Shown here one piece after another: positions 45,853 through 56,921 of a stretch of DNA of 64,000 nt; position 1 is the stretch's first letter; each line of letters begins with the position of its first letter. Under the pieces are notes generated by a model. The model saw only the letters and a program-made list of their open reading frames with translations, was not told the DNA's origin and ran no database searches. The position numbers were made by a program, and so were the translations under genes. The stretch lies in the NCBI GenBank assembly GCA_944474755.1, contig OX104115.1:69354993-69418992 (forward strand). The letters are read 5' to 3'. Origin of the DNA: Limnoperna fortunei. Lineage: Eukaryota > Mollusca > Bivalvia > Mytilida > Modiolidae.

Positions 45853-48343
45853 GACCAAAACCCAACAAAGAAAACCGTATCGAAAGTATTGTAAATGATT
45901 TAACTTTGGAAATTTGTAACATTTTTATAAGCTCAGCAAGAGACACATTTGGATCAAAAACTATGTCTGCAAAAAATACCCAAAAATATCACAATAAACA
46001 ACTGAATACTAAGCCTTGGTTCGGTGAGAAAAGTAAAAGTACCAGGCGTGTTTATAGAAAGCAAAAAAGGTGTTATAGAAAACATAAAACACTTGATAAT
46101 AAAGTAAAAGTTAAAGAAGCTGAAAAGGCTTATAAAATAGCGATGGATATAGATATGAGCTCATATAGCATGAAAGTCTCGAGAGATATAGACGAACTAA
46201 AGTCAAGTAATCCAAGGGAGTTTTGGAAGCTACTTAAGGGTGACAGACATGAGGGGCCTAATATTTCCTTATCTTTATACGACTTTTTCAGTAAACTAAA
46301 TGAAGCTCCCGAGAAAGATAATACTATCATATTTCCTAATATTGATCCGGATGATGTAGGAACTCTGAATGAAGAGCTCAATGCGAAAATTACGCAGAGT
46401 GAGATATTTAACTGTATACAGAAACTGAAAAATAACAAAGCTTCTGGTCAAGACATGATTATAAACGAATATATAAAATCGACGGCTGACACGTTTATAG
46501 CAAATTATGAATACCTTTTCAACTTAATATTTGAAACTGGAATAATACAATAGAATTGGTTGGCTGGTGATATTAAACCGATATACAAAAATAAAGGCGA
46601 CCCCTTTGACCCTAAAAACTTCAGACCTATTACAATCCTGAGTTGTTTAAGTAAACTCTTCACTTCCGTTCTATATGAGCGACTCAACAAATTCTCGGAC
46701 GAATTTCTGATATTAAATGAAAACCAATTTGGTTTTAGAAAAAATTATTATACCACCGATAGTCTGTTCTCTCTGTTTATGTTATTTGAATTATTGAAAT
46801 GTAAAAGAAAGAAGCTGTTTTGTTGTTTTATTGACTTCGAAAAGGCTTTCGATAAAGTATGGAGAGAAGGCCTATGGTATAAACTTTTGATGAATAATAT
46901 GAACGGTAAAATGTACACAGTAATTTTTAATCTGTATTATGAAACAAAATCTAGAATTGTTTACAAAAGGGAAGCGTCCGCTTTTTTCCATGTCTTAATG
47001 GTGCACGACACGGGGAAAATTTGTCCCCCTTTTTATTTTCGATATTTTTTAATGACCTTGATTCCTTCTTATCAAGCTGTGATATTAGAGGTCTTGATTC
47101 AATAACCACTGATATTGATGAAAAATTTGATGTATATATTCGACTATTTTCACTGTTATATGCTAATGATACTGTTTTGTTGGCCGAAGATGAAAATAGT
47201 ATGCAAAATCTTTTAGATGCTTTTTCATATTACTGCAAAAGCTGGAAGCTTAAGATTAATATCGATAAAACAAAAATTATGATATTTTCTAAAGGAAAAA
47301 TCTCAAACAGACTTAAATTTTACTTGGATAGCCATGAGCTAGAAATAGTTCAAGAATTAAATTTTTTAGGTGTTACATTGTCAAGATATGGCTCTTTAAT
47401 GTAGCAAACGAGGTAGCTGTTAAGAAAGCCACAAAAGCATTGTTTGAAGTACTTAAACTAGGAAGATTACATAATTTATCAATTACATGTCAACTTGATC
47501 TCTTTTGACGAAATGGTGAAACCAGTCTAACTGTATGGCTCCAAGGTATGGGGATTTGGAAACCTCGACATGGTTGAAAAAGTTCATCTCAAATTTTGTA
47601 AATTGTTATTACACCTGAAAGCATCTACCCCATCATGTATGATTTATGGTGAACTAGGGCGCTTTCCGTTGGATATTGATATTAAAGTTAGGGTTATGTC
47701 GTTTTGGTCTAAGTTACTAGCAGGCAAGAAATCTAAAATCCCTTTTATCTTATAGTCTGGCATTAAGTTTGTTAGATCACCAAAGAAAGGAATTCAACTG
47801 GCTTAACAATGTCAAAAAATATTGAATACATGTGGGCTATCATATGTTTGGGACAATCAAAATTTTATGAACACGAATTGGTTAATATCTTCTGTAAAAC
47901 AAAATCTTAGGGACCAATTTATTCAAACCTGGAATGATACTGTACAAAATTCACCAAAAACTTTGAATTATAGACTTTTTAAAAATGTCATAGAACAAGA
48001 AGAGTATTTTAAATTGTTAGATAACAAAATGATTATTGACTTATGTAAGTTCCGAACAGTTAATCATAGACTGCCAATAGAAGAAGGAAGATGGTCAAAC
48101 ATAACCAGAAATAATCGCATCTGTAATATTTGTAGACAAAACGATATAGGTGATGAATATCATTATATACCTGTTTGTCCTTTTTTACTAGAAAGTCGTA
48201 AAAAGTTTATTCCCTGTTACTATTTTAAACGACCAAATGTGATTAAATTTAGTGACCTTATGAATAGTCACAACAGATCAAAATTGATTAAGCTTGTCAA
48301 GTTTATTAAAATAATTAACAAAACTTTGGCTACCCCAGGCTGA
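45853..48343 (+). pseudogene. Non-LTR retrotransposon ORF2 (reverse transcriptase), decayed
   Basis: The frame starts at about 45853 (PKPNKENRIESIVNDL), with no endonuclease domain, so the copy is 5'-truncated. RT landmarks: IFNCIQKLKNNKASGQD; IKPIYKNKGDPFDPKNFRPI; LNENQFGFRKNY; the catalytic block CCFIDFEKAFDKVW; then LSPFLFSIFFNDL; and YAND where active enzymes have YADD. A C-terminal zinc knuckle follows (ICNICR...DEYHYIPVCP). Defects: TAG at about 46551, a frameshift near 47000, a stop at about 47402 and more stops to 47810. It cannot make a working enzyme. The knuckle block matches the 1-935 fragment, so the two are related but different copies. Confidence 0.88.
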
Positions 48344-48500
48344 GTTTAATTGCTTTTTAGTGTAAGTTTTTAGTTTGTGTTTTAGTTTGTATATTACTGT
48401 ATTTGTGTGTGTTTGTGTGTGTTCATTTTGTTATTACTTTTTGTTTCTCTGTACTGCTGTCTTGTGGTTTTAGAGAATAAAGATATATATAAAACTAAAT
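48344..48500 (+). mobile_element. 3' UTR of the 45.85-kb LINE
   Basis: TG-rich sequence (TTTGTGTGTGTTTGTGTGTG) ending near AGAGAATAAAGATATATATA, a likely poly(A)-type end. Confidence 0.45.
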
Positions 48501-48509
48501 GAAAAACTT

Positions 48510-50260
48510 ATTTTAAATCGTGGGGTATAACCGGGTGATCCTCAATACATATTTGATTTTTCGATAATTCTGTAGACTTATAGACAAAATATGATTAATC
48601 ATAACTTACATGGCATGGTTTGTGTGGTATTAATAACATTATACTATAACAAGAATAAATAAGGCTAGATTACTGCTTTATATTATTGTTCAGGAATTAA
48701 TGCAGCGTAGTAAAAAATGTATCTATATGTAGTATTTAACAATAACAACAAACTACATATTTATTCCGTCCTTAAAAAGACGTCTTTAAAGGAGGTTAAG
48801 TAAATGTTTATGTATAAAAAACAGTATGATATTCGTTAACAATGTTTCACTAGAAACTCACTCAAAACGCTAAACACTAAATGGTGTGATGTTTAAATGT
48901 CCAAGAATACTTAGCTAAATGGCAAAAAGCAACAATTCTAGATATTGACATGAAAAATAGAAATATTAATGCGAAATTATTACTTAGACTTTTAATGACC
49001 AGGACAAAAACGATTGCAGATGGGGTAATGTATTTCGGTACAATTACCTTTTAATGTGATTTTATTTCCTAACCAATGTGTGCGGGTGATTTAACGCCTC
49101 ATAAATAATTACCTAACCCGTAGGCTGTAACTAGTGGGCGGAAAAGGTCTGCTGATCTATACTTAGACGTAAACATCATTACGTAGGTTGATGTACTAAT
49201 TTTCAACGAATGAAAAAGTTCGAAGTTGAAAATTGATATGACCATAGATGGATTATAAATTAAAGTCTGATACACTTCGGTAATGTAATTTTTTAATGTA
49301 ATTGTACTGAATTTTGTATCTTAACAACTGTAACCCACGCGTAAAATAACGCGAAACAAATGGTTACTTCACGTGTTATTTTTATAGTATGTCGATTTTT
49401 AAACTAGATATACGAATGTACAATAACATTAATGTAATTAGTTAAAGATGCAAAAATTAGAACAAAAATAAAGTACGGTGGTTTTCTGTGATCGAAGGTG
49501 GAGGCGACCACCTGGTTGAGGTAAATTTAAGCATTAAGGTTAATGTAATACTGTACATACCTCTTTGTTGTATTTTCATGACCTGAATTTCTAATGAAGT
49601 ACTATAAGTAAACATCAGAGATTTGATCTTAATGCTAAGTTTGCGTTCTCCAAGAAGTATCACTGACTCAATCTATTACAAGTCCTTAGCCAGGAGAGGG
49701 GTTGCAATGAGTGTAGATGCACCCCCATTTGGCAAAAAAAAAACCTTTGGAAAACGAGATAAGATTTCATTACTTAATTTTAAAGGAAGAGTAAAATATG
49801 AAACGTCTGTAACTTCCGGGGCTTCCATTAGACCCCTATCAGATGGACAGTTTGTTGACGTTTAGAGGACCTAAAGCCCCACCTTCTAATCATCGCACAG
49901 TTCTGATTATATGGCTTTATGGGACACTACTTTTAATTTTTCACTAGATGGTAAATTACTTTTACTTTATAATTTATGTTCACAAAATATCCCTCATTTA
50001 TATTATAAAAATATTTCCACAATTTATTATCTGCTAACTTATTTTCCTTAAATGTTTAATTGAATAAGGGGTTTTATGCCTCTTTCAGCTATGTTTATTA
50101 GCTATTTCAAAGCGAGCACACTCTGGCCGCAGTAAGGCTCGATCACTCCACCACAAAGTTGACAAGCATATGACGAATATTACTACTGGCCATCGCTTCC
50201 TCCCCCTCCCCCCATCAACTTAATAACAGCACGAAGACAAAAACCGTTCCCATTAAAAAA
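48510..50260. other. Non-coding stretch; one ORF of unknown status
   Basis: The ORF at 49623-49865 (plus) encodes 80 residues with a fairly protein-like second half (SVDAPPFGKKKTFGKRD, LLNFKGRVKYE), but no family was recognised and no splice or regulatory context is clear. Otherwise nothing was seen. Confidence 0.35.
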
Positions 50261-50269
50261 AAGATTGCT

Positions 50270-50434
50270 TGTTTGTTTGAATGATGCTTAACGCAACTTT
50301 CAGCGATTTTTTAGCTATATCATGGCGTCCAGTTTTTATTGCGGAAAAAGCCGGGGTGACCGGAGAAAAACGTCGACCTTCGGTAGAAAACTGGTAATCT
50401 TGGTCAATTAGGATTGGAGTCGAGTACACCCTGT
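50270..50434 (-). mobile_element. Truncated SINE
   Basis: TTGTTTGTTTGAATGATGC, TTAACGCAACTTTCAGCG, ATATCATGGCGTCCAG, 'aagccggggtgaccggag' and 'gattggagtcgagtacaccctg', then it stops before the B box. Confidence 0.75.
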
Positions 50435-50439
50435 TGTTT

Positions 50440-51205
50440 AAAAAAAGACAGTAATTGTAATATAAAATAAGTAATAAACATTATTACGACATGCACACAA
50501 AAGCCTCATAAATTCAAACTTATAGCAGAATGCGAAACTGGGTGCACAGTAAAAATTTAGTTTTACTAAAATTTAAACATAATAAATAAAGCAGTAAATA
50601 GGGTAGAAAAAGATATCGCAAGCCAAAGTTATCATCAACCGAGAACTTCACCGTAAATTAATATTAAACATAAAATCACCACAGATACCTTTTTTTCTAT
50701 CAGACTGAAAAGAGGTTGTAACACATATACCTGTTTTAATAGGTTCTTGTTTTAAATGTGTGATTTTTTTTATATTTGAGCGTGTCTACCATAATTTTGA
50801 TATAAACTGATAGCATAGCAAAGTGTGAAATACTGTGTTTAAAGCTTAACTATTTGTAGAAGATTGTTTATCAGCCTAATGAACAGTAATATTTGTTTTA
50901 GCATGCGTGTGTGAGGTATTAACCGTGCTTTTGAAATTTATCATTTAAAAATCACTCGATGAGTACATATACATGTAGTCAATAAAGACCACAGTTCAAG
51001 GTAGAAACCTTGTAATATGTTTGTGTACACCACTATCATGTATGTTCTACTGTGAAGTTGGCCCAACAACAACACTGTTATATAAAAGACAACAAAAAAT
51101 ATCAAACAAAAAAAAACAAAAAAAAAACAAAAAAAACTAAAATAAACATAAACAAAACAAAAAAATGTTTTTGAGATAATGCAATGCGTAATGTCAATAA
51201 ATAGA
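50440..51205. other. Non-coding stretch, nothing recognised
   Basis: An A-rich run at 51100-51165 (AAAAAAACAAAA units) yields a Phe-rich minus-strand ORF that I do not accept as a gene. Confidence 0.5.
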
Positions 51206-51211
51206 AAATAA

Positions 51212-51354
51212 ACAACCCCGACTATACGGACACCCAACCCGGACTGTACAGAAACCCAACCCCGACTATACAGACACCCAACCCCGACTATACAGACATT
51301 CAACCTCGACTATACAGACAACTTTCCCCGACTATACAGACCCCAACCTCGACT
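51212..51354. repeat. 22-bp minisatellite, about 6.5 units
   Basis: Consensus begins AACCCCGACTATACAGACA. The first four units are exactly 22 bp; later units vary in length and sequence. Confidence 0.93.
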
Positions 51355-52330
51355 GATTGTTTTGGTGACCTTCGACCTTGTACCTGAAAAGTATATTTAA
51401 CTCAACCCTTATTTGATCTTTTCTTTCATATGTTATGTCCTTTGAAAAAAAATTAAACGTCCACCATCGTCCTAGCCTGCTATCAACTAGAAATCAATAA
51501 AATAGTATTCATCTCTGTGGGTCCTGCTGTCAATAGTTGAGATTAGAAAATTTTAGGTACATATGCGCATACAGGAATTTGTCATAAAAAACTCTAATAG
51601 AACCTTGAGGTTAAAATTCAAAGTCAAAGGTCGCCAACTATGGTACACGACACGTCCGATGAAAGTATCTACCTACATGCCGAATATCAAACGCCTACCT
51701 TAAAGAGAAAAAGGTTAAAGCCTGGAAACGAATTCATCATTCATTTTGAGTTCTAAGTTCAAGGTCTATGGTATTCAACAGGGTGTCTTAAAAAGATCTA
51801 CCCACATGCCAAATATTATAAGCCTTCCTAAAAAGAGGCAAAATTTAAGCCGCGAATAGGTCATTGAGATGGTAAAGCGACTTAAAATTTGAGGTCAAAG
51901 GTCACCTTGAAAAGATCTACGCACAAGCCAAATATCAAAAGCCTACCTCAATAGAGAAAAAGTAACAGCATGGATACTAATAATGCAATTATGTTACCTA
52001 TGATAAGGTCAATGCTCAAGGTCAAAGGTCACAAGGCGTGGTACGCGATACATCGCCTTGAAATGATCTAACAACATGTCAAATATCAAAAGTCTACCTC
52101 AACAGAGAAAAATGAGGAAACCCGGACACGTATTTGTCACTCAGAAAGCAATAACGTAACCTTGACGTCAGAGTTCAAGGTCAAATGTCATCACCATGGT
52201 ATGCAACACATTGACTTGAAATTATGTACTCACATTCCAAAAATCAAAAGCCTACTTTTAAAGACAAAAACGTTGAATCCGGACACGATTAGTTATGGAC
52301 GGAGGGAAGCACGGACGGACAGACTTATCA
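51355..52330. repeat. Degenerate long-unit repeat rich in AGGTCA half-sites
   Basis: Roughly five units of about 120-160 bp share 'aaggtcaaaggtc', 'gatctac.cacatgcc.aatatcaaa', 'agcctac.t.aa.agagaaaaa'. CAAGGTCAAAGGTCAC at 52017-52032 and GAGGTCAAAGGTCACC at 51891-51906 are DR1-like direct repeats. The block ends in 'acggacggacagac', a phrase typical of a dispersed invertebrate repeat. No ORF. Confidence 0.65.
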
Positions 52331-52537
52331 TTTAAGAACATCGTTGGCCCCTAATAATCCAATATGAACGTTATATAGTCTGGGCTCCTGACCAAATATT
52401 CTCAATAGCGTAAGCTATATATATAGTCTGGTCACCAGCAATTAATCCGGTCAAAATCTTTGCAACATTCAGAATACCTCAAAATTTATGTAACTATTAA
52501 CTGCAACTGACGTTATTCCGAGACAAAGCATTATAGG

Positions 52538-52741
52538 ATTAAACGCTTGTTTTCGGTAAGTCATCGATGTATGAACGAGGTCGGCTTACTCACAATCAAA
52601 TAAACGCCCGAAGTCCGTTTATGATAAGTTAGTGAGTGTGTCAACCTCGTTCATACATCGATGAAGGCCTTTATGATAAGTTTGTGAGTAAGTCGACCTT
52701 GCTCCATACATCGATGAATTACCGAAAATATGCGTTAATTA
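52538..52741. repeat. Inverted-repeat element with one duplicated arm
   Basis: Left arm 52538-52592 (TTTTCGGTAAGTCATCGATG) pairs with 52685-52741 (CATCGATGAATTACCGAAAA). The right-arm motif is present twice: 52619-52668 and 52671-52715 (TTATGATAAGTT.GTGAGT, then 'catacatcgatga'). Confidence 0.8.
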
Positions 52742-52892
52742 GATTAATTTTTTCCAAATATTTACTATCTTTTCCAAATTATAAAATTCCATTATAAGTG
52801 TGAGACGCTTAAGAACATACACAGCTATCTAAAGATGGAGATCTCCGTATATTTTGTTTTAAATTTCAACAGCGAGAACTACTATTTTGTAG

Positions 52893-53111
52893 GTGTGTGG
52901 ACATGCTGCTACAAAGATATTATATTTATTGGATGTAGCCTTCGGAGGTCTCGTGACTTTGCCTAGTTATACTGTGCAGGGAGATGTTGATACGCAGATT
53001 TTATCATTATTTGGTGTAGCCTTCGGAGTTTTCATGATCATGGGTAGTTACACGGTAACAACACAGGCACTTGGGGTCAGGATAATTTTTTTTGGAATAA
53101 AAAGCCAATAA
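52893..53111 (+). CDS. Possible exon or gene fragment with two hydrophobic repeats
   Basis: An acceptor-like TTTTGTAG precedes an open frame without an ATG. It encodes two near-copies of one segment: TKILYLLDVAFGGLVTLPSYTV and, about 29 residues on, TQILSLFGVAFGVFMIMGSY. Each looks like a membrane-spanning segment ending SYTV. The stop TAA at 53109-53111 overlaps an AATAAA. The last third lies inside the left arm of the long inverted repeat at 53.06 kb. No family was recognised; a terminal exon of a small membrane protein is one reading, a chance ORF another. Confidence 0.3.
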   Translation: MCGHAATKILYLLDVAFGGLVTLPSYTVQGDVDTQILSLFGVAFGVFMIMGSYTVTTQALGVRIIFFGIKSQ

Positions 53112-54132
53112 ATGAGTTTACAATGTGTATTCACTCATTTGGTAACTAGTCTGACATGTCTCATTGTGAAATATTGTAACCTCAGAAAAATAATAAATTT
53201 TTCTTTATTATATAAGAACAAGGCATGAATCTTATCCAAGTTCTAAAAATAGCTCAAGTTTTATTTACTGGAATCCCCACGTTTTATTAAAAAAAACATG
53301 CTGTTCCAAGTGTCCAGTCAGGAATGAGCTATGTCCGTTTAATATTCTCTTGATAACTACCACTTAACTTCACTATGTTACGTCGTATTTCATTAATATT
53401 TCGTGTTTTCTTCTATCCAAGCGAACAACAATTTTTATCGGGACGGAAGTCACTTCAAACATTTGAGGGGAGATAATTTCCCGTACTTAGAGGGTTCCCG
53501 ATACGACTGCTTTACATGTAAAGTCTTAGTGAGTACCGTATGCGATTAATTTGTCGCGAAATTTAAAACAAAAGAGAAATAAGTCTTTTTTATAAAACCA
53601 ATACAACGTATGGATAATCGATGCCAGAATGTAAACCGGATTTCACATATTGAAACAAGAGTATAATTACATGGAAAGATGCTCAAATTTTAACAGTGAA
53701 TGTAAATTTACTCTGCAAAATTATCTGCCCCTTAATGTTTGAAGTGACTTTCGTCCCGATAAAAATTGTTGTTCGCTTGGATAGAAGAAAACACAAAATA
53801 TTAATGAAATACGATGTAACATAGTGAAGTTAAGTGGTAGTTATCAAGAGAATATTAAACGGACATAGCTCATTCCTGACTGGACACAGTATGTTTTTTT
53901 TGATAAAACGTGGGGATTCCAGTAAATAAAACTTGAGCTATTTTTAGAACTTGGATAAGATTCATGCCTTGTTCTTATATAATAAAGAAAAATTTATTAT
54001 TTTTCTGAGGTTAATATTTCACAATGAGTCATGTCAGACTAGTTACCAAATGAGTGAATACACATTGTAAACTCATTTATTGGCTTTTTATTCCAAAAAA
54101 AATTATCCTGACCTCAAGTGCCTGTGGGTAAC
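53058..54132. repeat. 1.07-kb inverted repeat (two arms of about 415 bp)
   Basis: 53058-53483 and 53717-54132 are close reverse complements over their whole length (for example GGAATGAGCTATGTCCGTTT against AAACGGACATAGCTCATTCC; ATCGGGACGGAAGTCACTTC against GAAGTGACTTTCGTCCCGAT), with a spacer of about 233 bp. A few small indels separate the arms. It is either a foldback/long-TIR element or a local inverted duplication. Confidence 0.9.
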
Positions 54133-54282
54133 AAGTTCCACAACAGCACAATAAGCTTAGTGGTAAATCAAACAGAACGTAACGATTTATGAAATATATG
54201 TTATAGCACTAATGCAAGGTTCAGACAGGCAGGTCATTATTGAAGAACAATTCTATAATTTTCAAGGGGTCGGGGGAGGGGA

Positions 54283-54556
54283 GACTTCGGTGGCCGAGTG
54301 GTTAAGATAGTTGACCATAGTTCGTCTATTATTTATCACGTGGTATGTTAACACTGTGATCGCGGGTTTGATTCTCACTTTGAACAGGCAGCGTGTACTA
54401 GACTACAATCTTAATTGCCAAGGAATGCCCGTTTTCCTACCAAAGGTCCGAAGTTTTCCACGGGAACTCTGGCTTCTTCCCCAATAAAAACTGGGCGCCG
54501 TGATATAGATGAAAAATTGCTGAAAGTGGCCTTTAACAACATTAAACAAACAAAGA
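54283..54556 (+). mobile_element. Near full-length tRNA-derived SINE
   Basis: Head GACTTCGGTGGCCGAGTGG with A box, then a B-box region GCGGGTTTGATTCTCACT, body 'ccacgggaactctggcttc' and AAAAACTGGGCGCCGTGATA, tail AAAGTGGCCTTTAACAAC and AAACAAACAAAG. Plus orientation, directly left of the ISL2EU-type element. Confidence 0.8.
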
Positions 54557-54992
54557 AACAGATATATATAACCATAACTATTTGATATAAACCTAATTAA
54601 CTAAAGATTGACGTATGAAACAAAATATCGCAAAAGTATGTCAATGGATGTCAACATATATAGGTAGTTACAGAATTTTTGGACTATAACCACAAACTAT
54701 TAGGCAATTGTTCATTTATCGCACATCAAATCAAAATTGCGGTCATCGATATACTCGATGTTGTCTAAGAAAAGCTTCTAGATGATGGGTATATCATGTG
54801 TTCAATATAGTGCAGCTTAACAGCATATACAATAGTTCTTATCCGGTTAATGCTACAGCTGGTGTTTCTAATTATCTCTTTTCAGCACTAGGTACAAACA
54901 TTGACCTTATCTTGCACCCTGTCTATATTAAATACATAGAGAAAGAGTGTATATGTGTAGATAATCAGTCGATAATTAGTGATCAAATAGAC

Positions 54993-56879
54993 ATGGCTAA
55001 TGTAAATTTTAATTCTAAGTCGGTAAAAGAATTGCAAAACTATTTAAAGGATAGAGGAGTTAATTTTTCAAATATAAGGAAGCTAGAACTTATAGAGATT
55101 TGTGTATCAGCTGAACACTTAGGGATTGAAGTTGACCCTGATGGACTTTTGGAAGATAGGGATGAAATATTAAGAGAAAAACTGTTAACACCCGAAGGGA
55201 ACTATCTACCTAGTCCAGATACTGTTAGTGGATCTCAGGATCTTAAACTTTTGCCACCATTTGCCATATTTGACATTTATAATTATTTGTTAACCTTTGA
55301 ACAATACAACCATTCCATGTTACGTAACTATCAAAAAATGGAAGCGTATGGTCTTTTTGAGGATGGCTATGTGCTGAATGTTGAATGCTGTCCATTAAAT
55401 AATGAATTTTCTGCTGTTAAAGCAAATGTGAGACCACGGACAAATGAGAAGTGCCCTATTACAAAACTGAAGTACTACAAAGCATGGATAATATTTAACA
55501 AATCTGACAATGGAGCTATTTTCTCTGCATTATGTTCCTGCAAAGGAGGGTAAGATATATGTATTTAAAAGTCATTATTACCTTTAATTTAATTTTTAAA
55601 TCATTTGTAGATTATTTCATATACTAAAAATGTAAAGGTATTTATATGTTAACCAAAATTTAACTGATTAACTAGTTTTGCATTAGTGTGACGCACATAT
55701 TTTTTTCTATTGAACTGTAGGTGCATGTATTTTAATGATATGTATATTTTTGTCAGAATCGATGGTGGGTGTCGCCACGTTGTTGCTACTCTTTTCGAGA
55801 TGTGTGACTTTTTGCATGACAGAAACAAGGCAAGTGTAACAGAAGGACCATGTATCTGGGCTTCAAAGACATCAGAAGCTGTACTTGTAACGGATTTGGA
55901 CACAAGTCTTACTGTAGATGATTCAGTTTTAATAAAACCTACAAATGATGTATATAAAGCTATACCTCAAAACACAGTATTGCCAGACAGTAATGACTTT
56001 GTCAATTTAGTTAAAGATGTGCATCCAAGTGCATGTTTATTAGATGCCTGGGAGAAAAGGGTAACAACCACAGAGGTAAAACCACTGGACGTAAAGTTAC
56101 CCTTTTCAAAAACAATCGAATTTTGACAAGCCCATATGCTACATTTATGTTCGGCAAGTGCAAAGAAGAATTTATTTATCATCTTACATACCTAGCTGAA
56201 GATATTGTAAAAATTGAAGAAGGAACCAGAGGTCAACAAATGAACAAATATTGGCAAAAAAGCTCGACAAGGTCTGCTTACATCTTCAAATTTTAAAACA
56301 ATATGCCATTCAACTAATATGGAAAGAACAGCAGAGGTTTTAATAAAAGAAACAGAACTTAATGAAGACAACTTGCCTGCTCCAATAGTATATGGAAGGA
56401 AATTTGAACAAAAAGCCAGAGATATGTTTGTCAAATCACATCGATTTAGACATCGAAAATGTAAATTGGAAGTTCCAGGGCTTATCATAAGTTCGTCAGA
56501 CCCGATGATTGGTACGAGTTTGGACGGCATTGTTGATTGCTCAATTTGTGGACAGTTTATAATTGAAATCAAATGTTTGTTTTCACATAAGAATTTTCAT
56601 CCGTCTCCAGCACTTCTAGCTCTTAAAATTTGTGACAAAAAGGAAGATGATAGTCTAAAAGTAGTTAAAACTCATCGGTATAACTATCAGATGCAAGGTC
56701 AAATGGGCATAACAGGGATTAAAAAGTGTAAATTAATAGCCTTTACTAATAAGGGTATATTTCCAGTAGATGTTGACTTTGATGAAACAATGTGGAATAG
56801 TATGAAAGAAACCCTGACAAACTTCTATAATAAAAACTTTTTACCAGCATTATTGAGAAAAAATAACATTGTATGTTAA
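54993..56879 (+). pseudogene. SAP/SWIM/YqaJ-type nuclease of the ISL2EU element
   Basis: Exon 1 is 54993-55549 (ATG of MANVNF; the frame is open further up to 54798). The intron is 55550-55756 (G|GTAAGA...TTTGTCAG). Exon 2 runs 55757-56879. Domains: a SAP-like helix pair (VKELQNYLKDRGV..RKLELIE); a SWIM zinc finger split by the intron (CSCKGG + IDGGCRHVVA, CxC...CxH); then a YqaJ/lambda-exonuclease-like PD-(D/E)xK fold with SLDG (Asp codon 56523), EIK (56565-56573) and HRYNYQMQGQM. Two frameshifts in A-rich runs, near 56115-56128 and 56250-56262, break exon 2; either real decay or sequence error. The catalytic residues are all intact. Its job in ISL2EU transposition is not settled; processing DNA ends is a reasonable guess. 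Confidence 0.8.
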
Positions 56880-56883
56880 TTGT

Positions 56884-56889
56884 TTTATT
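56884..56889 (-). promoter_or_regulatory. Possible poly(A) signal of the transposase gene
   Basis: AATAAA on the minus strand about 33 bases after the transposase stop and just beyond the end of the convergent nuclease gene; the two transcripts would overlap at their 3' ends. Confidence 0.35.
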
Positions 56890-56921
56890 AAATGTTGATT
56901 CAAGCTAGCCTATTTTGTAAA

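Noticed and set aside
46130..46690. Minus-strand ORFs over the LINE
   Set aside because: Antisense shadows of the reverse-transcriptase frame.
50941..51303. 120-codon minus-strand ORF
   Set aside because: Runs through the 22-bp minisatellite and an A-rich tract; low complexity.
51212..51354. CRISPR array
   Set aside because: Head-to-tail units with no spacers, in eukaryotic DNA; an ordinary minisatellite. The same holds for 17469-17573.
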